The position numbers and the translations under genes are program-made. From the NCBI GenBank assembly GCA_021018995.1, contig CM037597.1, positions 1,997,299-2,061,298 of the forward strand: DNA of 64,000 nt, in the 5' to 3' direction. This stretch comes from Chloranthus sessilifolius. Its lineage: Eukaryota > Streptophyta > Magnoliopsida > Chloranthales > Chloranthaceae. Within the stretch, counting starts at the first letter, position 1, and each line of letters opens with the position of its first letter. A model generated the notes under the pieces. The model was given only the letters and a program-made list of their open reading frames with translations. It was not told the origin of the DNA and searched no databases. Shown in pieces: positions 10,160 through 23,100 of the stretch.

Positions 10160-10621
10160 ACTCTCAAATAGGTTTTCAAACGATCCGTGAAGCAAAGTTC
10201 ATCAACATATGACGAACGCCCATGGCTTCAGAATGGACGTCTGCAAGTTGGCGGTTATTGGTGGTTTCAGTTAGTTTCTTATTTTGAATTTGTTTTAGTT
10301 AATGTTGTCTTAGCTTTTTTAATGGCATGTAAAAATAAATTTTAGCAGTGGATGATGAATAAAAAATAAGTTGTTTTTGTGCATCTTGTGAAAGAGTGAT
10401 TCTTTCATTTATAAAACTTGAGATGAGTTTTCGCCTTTGAGGAGTGATTCTTTAAAGTTATCGTTAGTGCGAGGCCGACAAGCATCTTTAGAGCGATTTC
10501 GAAGATCTTCTATCTAATTCTTCTTTTGTTCTTTTTTTGTTTTAATTGAAGATTGAGAACCCTAACCCCTATCGTGCAGGATTTATGCTATTTTAGAGTT
10601 AGCGAACGAGTTTTTACATCA
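10087..10621 (+). repeat. 3' LTR of the 2-kb element
   Basis: 535 bp, pairing with 8609-9202. It is preceded by a purine-rich tract and followed by the ccttt duplication. Confidence 0.88.
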
Positions 10622-10626
10622 CCTTT

Positions 10627-10812
10627 AGTGTCTGATAGCAACAAAAATTTGGAGGGGGGGTCCTGGTCTCATATGAACTGGTGTTTCCCAAAGTCTGCTT
10701 TTTTGTTGGTGGATTTGTTTGTGTCTATGTGCTTATGGTTAACTCTCTCTTACCTTGTCTATAATCTCCTGCTTATCTTTATTTTATATTTGATATTTAG
10801 CAATAAAAAAAA
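10627..10812 (+). pseudogene. LINE ORF2 remnant, right piece and A-rich end
   Basis: This continues the remnant of 8130-8608 across the LTR element. WSHMNWCFPKSAF matches the region just after the zf-RVT finger in plant L1 ORF2 (compare the LINE at 24270-24330). A T-rich tail region ends in 'caataaaaaaaa' near 10811, which is probably the LINE poly(A) end. Confidence 0.5.
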
Positions 10813-10971
10813 TGTCCGAGTTCGATGGCTTATTATATTTTGAAAAGGTTAAGGTTGTCTTGCTAATTTTTAGCATGTTGATACTGAGTGTTCATGAAAA
10901 TTAGATGTTGGTTGCTGCTTTTGGTGTCTCGTATACTAGAATCCTGGAAAACATTGAGGACCAATTTGGAA

Positions 10972-11630
10972 GGGAGCCAATACTTGCACCACAAATATAA
11001 GCCATTGCACCATTTTAATGATTGCACCCCACTTAAAACAAAAAAAGGGTGAACATTATATGATTGCACCCCACTTGAAAATAAAGGAGCCACTAAAAAA
11101 AATATGAAGAAAAATGGAAAACCAAACCGAAGCAATCGAAATCAAAATCGGATCAGTTAGGTTCAGTGTGGGTTTAGGGGAGTAAGAAGTCCGGTTAACC
11201 GAAACCAAATTTTTTTATTAGGGTTCAGTTTTAGATGAACTGACAACGAAACCGAAATTTTAGTTTCGGTTCAGTCAACCGAATTTACACCCTCAAGTCT
11301 CACCGACTCCCCCCCAATGTTTGACAAGTAAATAAAACAAATAAGGGGTTCCAAACTTGGTTGGGCCACATTAGGTCCGTTTCCAAGATTAGGGGCAGGT
11401 CAATTTGGTTTTGGGTTGGGTAAGGCATACATCCTTATCCCGTAGAGTAAGATGAAAACGACCTAAAACAGAAGAAAAATGAACGACTAAGAACACGCAC
11501 CATCTTTTAATCATTTAGAATGATTTTAAATGGGTGCAAGTACTTACACCGTTCTGTACCGCTTCTTAATTCTTATTTTTCTTCTTAGTTGGTGCAGTGG
11601 CTTATATTTGGGGTGCAAGCATTGGCTCCC
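10972..11630. mobile_element. Mutator-type MITE, 659 bp
   Basis: The terminal inverted repeats are about 45 bp. The left reads 'gggagccaatacttgcacc'; the right, inverted, reads 'gggagccaatgcttgcacc', and both continue into an 'aaatataagcca' block. A perfect 9-bp duplication aatttggaa (10963-10971, 11631-11639) fits Mutator elements. The interior contains a separate block rich in 'ccgaaacc / ggtttcgg' words (11110-11297), ending in a 'tttacaccct' hAT-like terminus. It is probably a second MITE nested in the first. No transposase is present. Confidence 0.82.
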
Positions 11631-11639
11631 AATTTGGAA

Positions 11640-12486
11640 TTGTTTGAGAATTTGGGTTGGTTTAGTTAGGTTGATTTTTTCGAGTAGATTCGGAAGTTGT
11701 ACGTCCATAAATTGAGAAATGGATATTTCTTTGCGTGATTTGGAAAGATGAGTTTTGTTGTTTGCAGTAGACATGGAAACTAAATGTGATGAAATGTTCC
11801 TGCCACAAATTTCCGGTTTTCGTTTGGCCTATTTTATTACTTTTTTTAGTCCAGTGACTTTTATTCCAAAGACAAATTTGTTTGGAGACTGATATGTCTA
11901 TGGACTATTCTGTCTGCTGTTTGGGTAACAGATGGAGATTTGTTGTGATTAATGTGCCTATTGTTTGGCTCGTCAATGACTAACATTTCCTCGGATTAAG
12001 AAATTCTATTTTGGACATTTTTTTTTTAAGATCAAATTGTTGTGGTGATGGAGAGTTGGGGGTGATGGTGTGGTGTGGGGGTGTTGGTGGTAGTCTTGGT
12101 GGAGAAGGTGGGTAGTGGAGGTGGTTGTGGTGAGGAGGTGGTGGTGGTGGTGGCGATACGGATGTAATGGTGTTAGTTTCTTATTTCATCTTAGTAAATA
12201 GAGAAACGTATTGGAGAGAAGTCATGAAGTCAAGCTAGTGGGACCCGTTAGATGTGGTTATCTCTTCTCGGAGATGTCCGATACATATACATAGGTTGTA
12301 AATACATATGAGATTAATTACCTCCTTCAAAGTGCAACCCCTCCAGCAGCTACCTTTGACCTCTTTCTCTCATATATTTCTTATTGGAAATATATTATTT
12401 ATAGAAATTACTATATATTATATAATATTCTTTATAATTAATTTTATATGCCGATTACTCCTCCGTTGCATGATTATGACCGAGGC
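11640..12486. other. intron sequence with a GT/GGT-rich tract
   Basis: No gene is recognised. 12030-12160 is a GGTGGTG-rich low-complexity tract. The remainder is AT-rich intron sequence. Confidence 0.4.
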
Positions 12487-12840
12487 CTGAATGGCCATGT
12501 ACAACATCTTCCACTTGACCAAAAAGCCAAGGATCATGTAAATTTCTTTGTGTGATGAGATTTTTTATTTTTCCGTACATAGATTTTTCCTTTGACCTTT
12601 TTCTTGTCGTGTGGTTTACTCACACTTTTCTATTTGCTCTTCATAACCAATAATATGATGTTGCTAACTGGAAGGCCATGTACCGACAACTCCACTTGGC
12701 CAAAAGGCAGAGGAACATGCGCATTTCTTTAGGTGATAAGGTTTTCTTCCATTCATGGATTTATCCTTTGTGACTATTTCACTGTTGTGAGGTTTACTCC
12801 CATTTCTGTATTTACCCTACATAACCTATAATATGAGGTA
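12487..12840 (+). repeat. tandem direct duplication, 2 x about 180 bp
   Basis: Copy 1 starts at 12487 (ctgaatggccatgtac) and copy 2 at 12668 (ctggaaggccatgtac), giving a period of 181 bp. Shared ordered words include 'tccacttg.cca', 'atttcttt', 'tggtttactc' or 'aggtttactc', and 'cataacc.ataatatga'. The copies have diverged by roughly a fifth. A fragment of a third copy may lie at 13033-13090. Confidence 0.65.
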
Positions 12841-13439
12841 AAGGTAATCAACTCAAAAATTTCTATAGAAAACAGATGCCTACTATAAGGCTTTTCACAT
12901 TTAGAATGTGCATAGATGTGATCCCTATCATTATTCTGCATGTTAAATGGAGTTTTCCATATTGATTTTCACATTTTTGAACATGCAGCTCACATTCTGC
13001 TATGAGGCACACTTAACTGTATAGTGTATATCACCCACTTGGCCATGAGAGCCATAAGGTTTTATTCCTAATATTTGGGTTTACTCACTTAAAGTCCAAT
13101 GGTTTTTAACGACATTATCAATAGGATCGGATAACCCATTTAGTGTCAAACTTTGCTTGTGTTCATACGATTATGTCATCTTCTTTGACAATAAACAACC
13201 TACGTTCTATCTGACTGGAGGGTTGGTTGCACCATCAGGAGATGGCATGATTTGCTCAATTAGCTGGGGATTGATTCAGAAGTAAAGGCAAATGTTATTG
13301 TAGTTATGATCAAAGCTAGTAAGGCTTACATCTAAGGAATGATAATTGCGTATCAAAGTTATAGCGATTAGCTGCTTTGAAATTGTATGGTATATCGTCA
13401 AGTCTTTTAATCAATTAGACGAAACAGTTTAATGGTTGG
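12841..13439. other. intron sequence, no gene
   Basis: No coding region, inverted-repeat ends or RNA gene are recognised. Around 13030-13090 there is weak similarity to the upstream duplication. Confidence 0.35.
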
Positions 13440-13477
13440 GGGCAGTGGCGGAACCACATACACAAACCCAAAAAAAC

Positions 13478-13533
<56 letters not shown>

Positions 13534-14060
13534 AACTTAACTTCCCAACAGTCAGCACGTCACCCTAAAGGCCTAAACCCATGCCCTCTCTAAAGTCTAA
13601 ACTCACGCCCTCCCTCTTTTCTCTCTCTAAACCCCTCGTCGCCCTCTCTAAACCTGCGCCCTCCCTCTTTTCTCTCTCTAAAAGGTTAAAACTCTCTCTA
13701 AACCAGCGCCCTCCCTCTGTTCTCTATATCTCTCTCTCTAAAAGACTAAAACCCTCTCTAAACCCGCGCCCTCTGTCTGTTCTCTCTCTCTCTCTCTTTT
13801 CTCTCTCTAAAACTCTTGGCGGTCGGCGCCTCTGTTCTCTCTCTTCTCTCTCTAAAACCCTGCCCTCTTTTCTCTCTCTAAACCCCCGGCTGCCTGTTTC
13901 TCTCTCTAAAACCCCTCTTTTCTCTCTGTTAAACCCGTCTCTCTCGCTCTCTCTTTTCTCTCTCTAAAACCCCTCCCTCTCCTTCCAGAGTGTCACTGCC
14001 GTCTGAGTGCCGACTTCCGCCGCCGCCCACTCCCACTTGCTACCGTCGTCGGCGCGTCGC
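13440..14060 (+). repeat. AT microsatellite plus CTCTCTAAACC minisatellite in a possible hAT fragment
   Basis: The block begins with 'cagtggcgga' (13443), a terminus common in plant hAT elements. (AT)n follows at 13482-13529. 13575-13985 is a pyrimidine-rich array of variable units built from CTCTCTAAAACC and CCCTCCCTCTTTT. After it comes a GC-rich segment ending in a donor-like 'gtaagatc' at about 14065. This resembles a 5' leader and first intron donor of a transposase gene. I find no matching right terminus, so the hAT assignment is tentative. The reading frame across the array is low-complexity and not a credible protein. Confidence 0.5.
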
Positions 14061-14610
14061 GTCGGTAAGATCTTCATCTTCAAAGGTTTTTATTTTTTTA
14101 TTTTTTATGAGTAATGGGTTTCAATTTTATTTTATGTATTAATGAATGCTATCTATGTTTATTTGTTTATTTATTTATGGATATTTTATTGGGCTTAGAG
14201 CTATCTTGTTTTGAATGCAGGTTTTTTTTTTCGTGAATTTTAGTGCCTCCTTTTTTTGTTTTATCATTTGGGTTTTTGCAGATTGATGTTCTGGTTCTTG
14301 GGGACTTATATCTTCATGGGTATTTTTTATTATTTTTGAATTTAATTGTTTTTTGAAATCTGAAATTTTAGTTGGGTCTCTTTGTTTGGAATGCGGCATC
14401 TTTTTCTAATGTAAATTTATATATTTATTTGTTGAATGGGCATTTGGGTTTCCGTTGATTTATGATTTTTATTTGTTTAGTTTATTGTTAATGAAGGGGT
14501 ATTATTATGGGGTGTTTTCTGGGCCTGCAATCTTTTTTTTTTATTACTTTCTTTTTGCAAGTGCTAATTGCATTTTGACCATTGGATCTGTGAACGTTAT
14601 AGTCCACAGA
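14061..14610. other. T-rich intron sequence, no gene
   Basis: T-rich sequence resembling plant intron. An inverted pair, 'accattggatctgtg' and 'cacagatccaatggt', lies at about 14578-14621. Nothing coding is seen. Confidence 0.35.
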
Positions 14611-15058
14611 TCCAATGGTCTAAATCTCTCCATAAAACACCATTTTTGGGCCTGTTGCAGTTCATTTTATGATCTATCACTTTGATGGTACGGATCAACC
14701 ACATCTTAAACCATTGTTCCTTCTTTCAATGGTTAAACTTAAAGTGCATGTAACTAGGAGGATGGCGACTACCCCCAACGTTCTCGTGCTTAGGGCGGGG
14801 GATTGGATCTGCATTCGGTGCCATTATGTTAATTTCCAATGGTCTAAATCTCTCCATAAAACACCATTTTTGGGCCTGTTGCAGTTCATTTTATGATCTA
14901 TCACTTTGATGGTACGAATCAGTCACATCTTAAACCATTGTTCCTTCTTTCAATGGTTAAACTTAAAGTGCATGTAACTAGGAGGATGGCGACTACCCCC
15001 AACGTTCTCGTGCTTAGGGCGGGGGATTGGATCCGCATTCGGTGTCATTATGTTAATT
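14611..15058 (+). repeat. 224-bp tandem duplication across the LINE-1 5' junction
   Basis: Two nearly identical units (14611-14834 and 14835-15058) follow with a period of 224 bp. Each contains about 130 bp of pre-insertion flank and the first 90 or so bp of LINE-1, including the ORF1 start and half of the zinc finger. The duplication therefore happened after the LINE inserted. One difference is informative: the first copy keeps the first finger Cys (TGC), while the second, which continues into the LINE, has Arg (CGC). Confidence 0.88.
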
Positions 15059-17340
15059 TCCACCGCCGGGTTGTTTGTCACCGATATGGGTGCAAAGCTA
15101 GTAGAACAGAGGGTATCTCGGTCAAAACGACGGATGACCGAGCTCCCCTGATCGGAAAATTTTCGCAGCTGGTCGTTAATAAAAACCAGTTAGTCGATTT
15201 ACGGCAGGGGTGGTCTCTTGCTGGAAAAAGATTCCAAAGGGTGTCACGGGGTGTCCTACGCAGATATTGTGGGGAAGGAGGGGAGAGACGACGAGGTCTT
15301 TGGCAGCCTCTCGGCTTTCCCTGGAGCGGCTGGATCGCTCTAGCGGGATTCAGGACACTTCACGGGGCAGCTTCGTTTTGATTCGGTTCAATATATTTCG
15401 CTTGATAGGAACTTAAGCCGATACTGGGTGATGCTCTATGCTTTCAGTGACACTCTAACGCTGTTTCAAATTCACAGATGATTATATGGTAGATGGACAG
15501 ATTCTGAGAGGCCTACATTGTCTAGTATCTCTAAATCTAAGTTTCTGCTACAATTTCGGTCCGAGAAGGCAGCTTTCGATCTTTGTCTCAAACGATCATT
15601 ACGTATTGACGATGTCCCAGTGGATTGTGGGGCTTGGAATCCCATGGTAGGTGATCGCCAAATCCAGAGAGAGTGGAGGGACCTGGATTCAGGTTCTTGG
15701 ACTACCACTCCATGCATGGTCCCCGGAGGTGCTCAAAGGGATCGGGGACCGGCGTGGAAGTTTCATTCGGATCGACTGTTGCACAGACGATCTCTGGGAC
15801 ACGGATTGTGCGAGGATCCTCGTCGTTGCCGACACGCTGGATTGCATTCCCCGAAGTTGTGAAGTTAGCGTCGATGGACAAGTATTCTGGGTCTTCATAG
15901 AAGTGGAGAGGGTGATCATTCCACTCCAATCGAGTGAAGAATCCGAGGGGTCCCGACTCCCCGGTGTAGACATATTCGGTGCTACCAATAAAGAGTCCTG
16001 ACTCATCGACGTCAAGACGATCATCGAGCCAGTTGGGGACGGGGTGGTGTTTGCCGGGTCGAGTGGTCGAAGGATTGCTCGACCACGTATCCGTCGCTCA
16101 GTCTGAGGCCACAGAGGTGAACGTCCATGCCGACGAGGGGTTGCTGTTCCTCGGGTACCTGCAGGTTGACTCATGATCTTAATGAGAGTACAGATGATGG
16201 AGCTTAAAGACGGGGAGATAATAGAAGAGTTCTGTCGCCTGAGGGTCGATGACGGGGTCTCCGATGATTCCGGCGGGAGGAGACTACCGGCTGCAATAGA
16301 GAAATGCCAGATGCAGAGGAGGTACTCGGATCCAAATCTCACACCGCTGACATGCTCTACGGTTGGCGATATGTCGTACTCCTCGACTGTCTATCAACCG
16401 ACAACTGTAGCGGCGAAGGGGCTGACTTGGTTGCCTATGGAGAAGGCTGTCGAGGATCTTTGTCGATGGGAGATCCTATGGAAACTAAAAGGATTTCTTT
16501 CCTAAAGAGGCAGGTGCTGACGGGAGACAAAAGGAAATGTTTGGTCTTTTATAGAAGGAGATGACGAGATAGGGGGTGGAGGGTTTCGAGGCGGCGCAAG
16601 ATGGTGACACGTGGGTCTTCGGTCGCTGGAGACCATTGTGCGGGTCCTCAGTGGAGGCCTGATAATACTCTTATCTCGGCGACACATGGCGCTTCTGGCA
16701 CCCTTACGTGTTGCGAAACTACATAATCGACTTGGGGAGCTCCTACTATCCGACGCTGGCGATTCTAGCTGCCTACTTTTACCTTGGCTTGCCCATCCCT
16801 CTCTACAGTTGACGGAACATGTTAAGTACCGAAGCTCTCCTGGTGACACGTGCTCGATACTGTTTCGATGGAAGACAGCTGGTGGAGGGTTTTAGTTGGA
16901 TCACAGCTGGGTTGGATGCTAGGGACTTTCGAGCAATTGTGGGGGTTGGACTCAATTCGACCCGTTTTGTGACATTTTGGGGCCCATCTTGGGCCACGGT
17001 CAAGTCGGTGCTACCCGACAGGATTACCCGACCTAGGGGAGGGGGGACCCGACTCTTCACATTACTTCCAATCTGCTGCCAGAGGACCTTTCTGCTTATA
17101 CAGGGATGATGATCTTATTGACGGCTCTAGGGAATACGCGATGATGTCGATCGCCTGATTGGAGTTGGGGGTGCCTTGGGGACGTCTGTCATCGATACTG
17201 AAGAATCCATCAGGGATGTTTTCCTATCCATCCTTGCTAGTCGACATGATAGCATTAAGAAGCGGTGTCGTGAAATCCCTAAAGAGCTTGCGAGGCTGCA
17301 ATGGGGGATGTCAGACAGGAAGGGAGGTGGGGGTGCTTAA
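14986..17340 (+). pseudogene. LINE-1 ORF1 with variant RanBP2 finger and DUF4283-like domain
   Basis: ORF1 products of plant L1 elements bind their RNA and form the retrotransposition particle. Residues 13-36 (15022-15093) are a RanBP2-like finger with W-x-[C to R]-x2-C-x3-N-F-x-R-R-x2-C-H-x3-C; the first Cys is mutated to Arg here. Around 15680-15870 is the DUF4283-like block, recognised from VLGLPLHAWSPEVLKGIG and DTDCARILV. The end near 17160-17340 matches the end of LINE-2 ORF1 (GALGTSVIDT..., then LQWGMSD). At least four frame breaks separate the blocks. No CCHC knuckle is seen. ORF2 starts 42 bp downstream. Confidence 0.75.
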
Positions 17341-20186
17341 TGTCGTATGTCTGTGGCAGGCAGGCCTACCTATGTTTTCCGATGAAGATTTTGTCATGGA
17401 ATGCACGAGGCATCTGTGATAGATTCAAGCGGGCAGCGGTAAAACAATTCCTCTCGATTATCAATCCGTTGGTCGTTACCCTTCAGGAAACCAAATGGGG
17501 TAGTTGCGATAAGTCTAAAGTAGCATCGGTGCTCAGAAGGAATCGTTGGGATTGGATAGGAGTTGATTCCGTTGGAGCTTCGGGCGACATCCTGGTAGCT
17601 AGGGATTCTGCGTTGTTCGACAAAGTGGATGACGAGATCGACTGTTTTTCGGCCTCGGTGGTGCTTCGAAATAAGGATACTGGCAAGGTGTGGTCCGTTT
17701 CCGGTATTTATGGGCCTTCGAATGATAGTCAGCGTGACGAGTTTTGGTTCGAACTGGCTGCCATTTCGGCAAGATGGGAGTATCCGCATTGCTTGGGGGG
17801 TGATTTCATCGCTATTAGATGGTTGCCTGAGAAATGCGGTGGGTCGCCTGATAGGGGGGTGATGGGAGAATTTAATTCCTTTATTTTGGACTGGGTTGAT
17901 GGATTTGCCGCTTAGAGTTGCGAATTTTACTTGGTCAAGTATGCAGGAAATCCCATCTTTATGTCGTCTAGACAGGGTTCTTTGCACTACGTCGGAATGG
18001 ATGGAGTTTTTTCCGGCGGCCAAACTTGAGGGCCTCACAAGGGTGGTGTCGAACCACCGTCCTATTCTGCTGACTTGTGAGTCTAGGGGAAGAGGTCCGG
18101 CTCTGTTTCGCTTCGAAAATGTGGTTGATGGATGACCATTTCAATCAGCTGGTCCGTCAATGGTGGAGTGAGCCGGTGCTGACGGGGTCCGCTTTATACC
18201 GTTTTACTGCCAAGCTTCAAATCCTGAAAGGGCGCATCAAAATCTGGAATAGAGAAGTTTACGGATTGGTGCGAGTGGCGAAAGAGGCTTTACTTCGCCG
18301 GCTGAAAGAGATAGACAATCTGGAGGAGATGCGGGCCTTGTCAGAGGAGGAAAAGTCGGAGAGGGAGCTAAAGAAGTTGGAGTTTAGCGATAAGTGCAAA
18401 GCTGAAGAGGTGCACTGGAGACAAATATCAAAAGTTCGATGGCTGCGGGAAGGAGATCAAAATACGCGGTATTTCCATGCAGTGGCGAATGCACTGAAAA
18501 AAGCTAATTTTTTGAGCAGCATTATCGTTGATGGGGTCCACCATTCGGAGATGGAGCAGGTTCGGCACAATGTCGTCAAGTATTACTCCAATCTTTACTT
18601 GGATGATGGACTGACTCGGCTGGTTTTGGATGGGTTATCTTTCAATCGCATCTCAGAGACTGAGAGCTTTGATTTGGAGATGCCTTTTAGCGAGGAAGAA
18701 GTCTGGAGGGCTATTAGATTTGGAGGGAAGAACAAATCCCCGGGCCTGGATGGCTTCACGCTGGAATTTTATCGTGCCTTCTGGCCAATGCTGAAATCGG
18801 AAATGATGGATATTTCCGATTTCCATGCCAATGGGGTCATTGGACGTTGCCTAAACTCCACTTTCCTCACTCTGATTTCAAAAAAAAGTGGGGCTGAGGA
18901 CATTTCCGACTACAGGCCGATCAGTCTACTCAATTTCCTGTATAAAATTATTTCCGAAGTCCTAGCCAACAGATTAAAACCAGTCATGGGTAAGATCATT
19001 TTGGATACGCAGGGTGCTTTCGTGCAGGGAAGACATGATCGATCTGGTCGCGGATGCTCATGAAGTGATCCATTCTGCTCATATATCTCGCCGGCCTGCA
19101 GCCCTATGGGAGGTGGATATGGAGAAAGCATATGATCAAGTCAGCTGGGACTGCCTTGAATATATGCTCAGGAGATTTGGGTTTGGGGCGACATGGAGGA
19201 AATGGATGCACGCTTGCTTCTCTTTGGTGTGGTTTTCTATCCTAATCAATGGTACGCCTTCGGGATATTTTAATAGCTCTAGAGGCCTCCGTTAGGGAGA
19301 TTCGCTGTCCCCACTTTTATTCAACATGGTCGATGAAGCCCTTGCTGGTCTGATGGAGCAAGCGAGGGAGATTCAGTTTATATTGGGGGTTAAGGTGGGA
19401 TCTCGCGGCCGGGCTATCTCGCATCTGCAATATGCGGACGATACCATTTTATTTGGGTATGCTGATGTTGAAGAATTTAATAACCTCTCTGACATACTAG
19501 CAGTTTATGAGGTTGTTTCTGGTCAGTATGTGAACTTTCACAAATTAGTCATTGTTGGAATTGGTACAAGTAGCGATTAGCTGGAAGAGTTATTTGCTAC
19601 TGTCAGCTGCGCTATCGAAAAGCTTCCTATTAAATACCTGGGGATGCCTCCTGGTACCAAAGGATTATCTGTTCGGGCATGGGATCCGGTTATCCAGCGG
19701 TTCGAGCAACAACTGTCTACATGGAAGGGTAAATTGTTAAGCAGTGGGGGTCAGCTTCTCTTGGTTAAATCTGTGCTCTCTAGTATGCCTATCTTCTACA
19801 TGTCTATGTTCCCTTGTCCGGCTGGGGTTATTCATCGCCTTGACCAAATTCAACGTAATCTTCTTTGGGAAGGCTCGGGTCTTGGTAACCGATATCATCT
19901 GGTGAATTGGGAGTCCTGTCAGCTCCCATTGTCCTACGGAGGTCTAGGTATTAGGAGCCTGAAGGAGTCCAATGTCCCTCTTCTCGGCAAGTGGTTCTGG
20001 CGTGCAGGGTTGGAGACTGAAAGAGGAAGTCTCTGGAGAGTAGTGCTAGCTGAGAAGTATGGGTGTTTACGTGGTAATTGGGGAATCAACATTGCTATAC
20101 ACAGAGCTACTTCGGTATGGTGGAAGGCCATCTGTGGTACGTGGTCGTCGTACGCTAAATGGGTTAGGTTCTCGTGGGGATGTGGC

Positions 20187-23100
20187 CAATGATGTCATAT
20201 GCGATCGCATATGCGACAGAAACATGTATGCCATCGCATACACTGTATGCGATGGCATACATCCCCAATGGTCATATTTATGACCGTTGGGGATTTTTTT
20301 TTGTGCTTCTAAGGCCTCCCCCAAGCCTATAAATGGGGGTTTCTCTTCCTAATCCATACCACATCCATTCAAGGTATGATTTGTGTCTCTTTGGTCTAGT
20401 TTTTGAGTTTTTAGTGTTCTCTTTCTCTCTCTCTCTTAAATTTCTAATCATAATTTCTTTTGCTCTATTTTGTAGTTAACTTAAAGAGTTAAGAGGTTCA
20501 AGCTTTAATCTTCATTCTTCAAGTAAAGAGGGAAGAATCACTTCAAGAATCAAGAAACAAGAGTTAGAAACTTAGAATTAATTTCTAATTCCTATTAAAT
20601 TTTGTTTGATTGTTTTCCTTCCTTATTACACCTCATTTCTTTCATTTTTTTTGGTGTGGTTAATATACCCACCCACTTTTTTAGATTACGTTATCATTAT
20701 GTTTACGTCCTCGAACGATGCTCTTAGGCCGACAAATTCCGCCGATCAATATGGACATTACAAGAGTGTAACCGAAAAAAATAAGGTCCAATGCACCCTA
20801 TGCCTCCATGTAAGCATCGGGGGAATAGGGAGACACAAGCAACATCTTGCTTGGCAACCCGGATCGAATGCGAAGGCATGTCTAAATATCACACCGGAGA
20901 TTCGAAAAGAGATCATGGAATGGATGGATAAGACTTCGAGGACGAAACATAATAACGAAATGATTTTACAACAATACTATGATGTCGATGAAGATGATGA
21001 GGAAGAACATGATAGATCTACTCCCTCCATGGCTCGTAGTGGGGCAAGACCACCACCCTCTAAAAGAGCATGTGGTAGAAAGGGGAAGGGAATAGACAAA
21101 TTCTTCTCTTGTAGACCACATCCCGAGGATGTTGTAGATGCTAGGGGTAAAGGTCCGACCCAAACAACTATAGAAAATAGGTTTAAAGCTAAGGACCGAT
21201 CCACCACTATTCAATATGTGGCTAAGTGGATGTACCAAGCCGGTATTGCATTCAATACCGTAAAGTTAAAGAGCTTCAAAGTAATGGTTGAAGCTCTTGG
21301 ACAATTTGGACTTGGCCTAAAACCTCCATCATATCATGAGATAAGACAAAACATGTTTTAAAAAGGAGGTAGACTTCACAAAAGCCTTTCTCAAGGAGTT
21401 TCAAGAGGATTGGAAGACATATGGGTGCTTACTAATGACCGACGGTTGGACCGATAGGGCCGGTAGGTCAATCATCAATTTTTTGGCAAATTGTTCTATC
21501 GAACTATGTTCATTAAATCTGTAGATGCTTCGGCCCATTCTCACAGGGCCGAATATCTATTTTCCCTTATAGATGAGGTGATAGAAAAAGACATTGGTGC
21601 ACAATATGTTTTCCAAGTTGTTACGGACAACGTGGAAAACTTGGTGGCTGTGGGTAGACTAATAATGGAACGGAGACTACACATATATTGGACTCCACGT
21701 GCGGCCTATTGCTTAGACTTGATCTTAGAAGACATAGGAAAAGTGCATATTAAAATCCTAGCTAAGGCTAGGAAGGTAGTAGTGTATATATATAAGCATA
21801 CACGTCTACTCCACCACATGCGTAAAGTAATTGGGGGTAATTTGCAATGCCCCGCTATCGCCCGTTTTGCTATGGCCTTCTTGACATTACAAAGCATGTA
21901 TGCTAAAAGAGAAGAGCTTAGAAGCTTTGTAACTTCTACCAATTGGAGGAATGGAGCTTGGTCAAAGAAGGCCAAAGGGAAGTGGGTGGCACAAACCATC
22001 TTAACCAACTCTTTTTGGAATAATGTTGCCCAATCACTTAGAGACTTGCAGCCAATCGTAGAAGTACTACGATTGGTTGATGGTGATGAGAAGCCTACTA
22101 TGAGCTATATCTATAGTTTTATGGAAAAAGCTATAGAAAAAATTAAATCTAATAATATGTACAAATCTCGCCTCTTTCAACCCATTGTTGACATAGTTGA
22201 GAAGAGATGGGGTGTCCAAATGTCTAGCCCCTTGTATTCCGCCGCATTCCGCCAAAATCTTGCAGTTTATTTTTCTTATCCAAACCGAGAGGCGGCGGAT
22301 GCAACACATATTAGTGATTTCCTTGACGTTTTAGAGAAGATGGTTCCGAACAAAGAAGAGCAAGATTTGATTAGCATCTCTTTTGACCGATACAAGAATT
22401 CTCAAGGGATGTTCGGAAAAGAAATTGTGGTTCGACAAAGAGAATCCAAAATACCTAGTAAGCATGTTTATGATATATATTTTTATTACATTTCGTTTCT
22501 TCTAAATTAATAGTTTAATATTATAAATATCTCTAATTAATACTAATGTTTATAGCCGATTGGTGGTTGTCTTATGGAGTGGATTCGGTGACAAAATGTG
22601 GATTATTAAAGAAGATGGCCGTTAAGGTTCTTGGACTTACATGTGCCGCATCGGCATGTGAACGGAATTGGAGCACATTTGAGATGGTAACTAGTTTATT
22701 TTTATTTCATTTTTAGTCTCATAATTTTAATTTAATTATTGTTTAAATTTTAATAGATATTAATATTTATAATTGTTTCTCTCAAATAGATACACAAGAA
22801 GAGGAACAAGCTTGAGCAAAAAAAGCTCAATGATTTGATCTTTGTGCAATACAACCAAAAGCTACGAGATCGCTTTCTTAAAAATCGGGAACATCCGGGA
22901 CACTATGATCTCACCTCTCTCGAAGACTTGCCATTCGATTCTCCTTAGATGGCGGATGCCTTCGATCAGTGAGTCTTTGCGGATGAGGATCTTACGTGGA
23001 AGCAAGTGGAAGAAGCCGCTTTTGGAGATGAGCTTCCTACTAGGCGGAGGAGAAGATTGATAGCGGGGGAAGGTAGCTCACGCTCACGCTCCCGCTTGCG

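Larger units (their letters stand above)
8609..10621 (+). mobile_element. small non-autonomous LTR retrotransposon, 2.0 kb
   Basis: The LTRs are 8609-9202 and 10087-10621, flanked by a perfect 5-bp duplication ccttt (8604-8608 and 10622-10626). Both start TGATGCAG and end in TCA. A primer site of tRNA-Met type (ttggtattaaagc, near 9205) follows the 5' LTR, and a purine tract (aaaggggat) precedes the 3' LTR. The interior is under 900 bp with one ORF and no protease, reverse transcriptase or integrase, so it must be moved in trans. The LTRs share U3 GACGTCC words and a 'ttggtgtgaggcc' block with the Gypsy element at 53418, which suggests a related partner. Confidence 0.9.

Noticed and set aside
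13581-13967. 128-codon ORF rich in SLSK/LSLFSL
   Set aside because: It is a translation of a CTCTCTAAACC minisatellite. The repetitive composition and lack of any domain make it non-coding.
15472-16849. Several - strand ORFs of 80-217 codons
   Set aside because: They are shadows of the GC-rich LINE-1 ORF1; the + strand shows the DUF4283-like motifs and the alignment to LINE-2.
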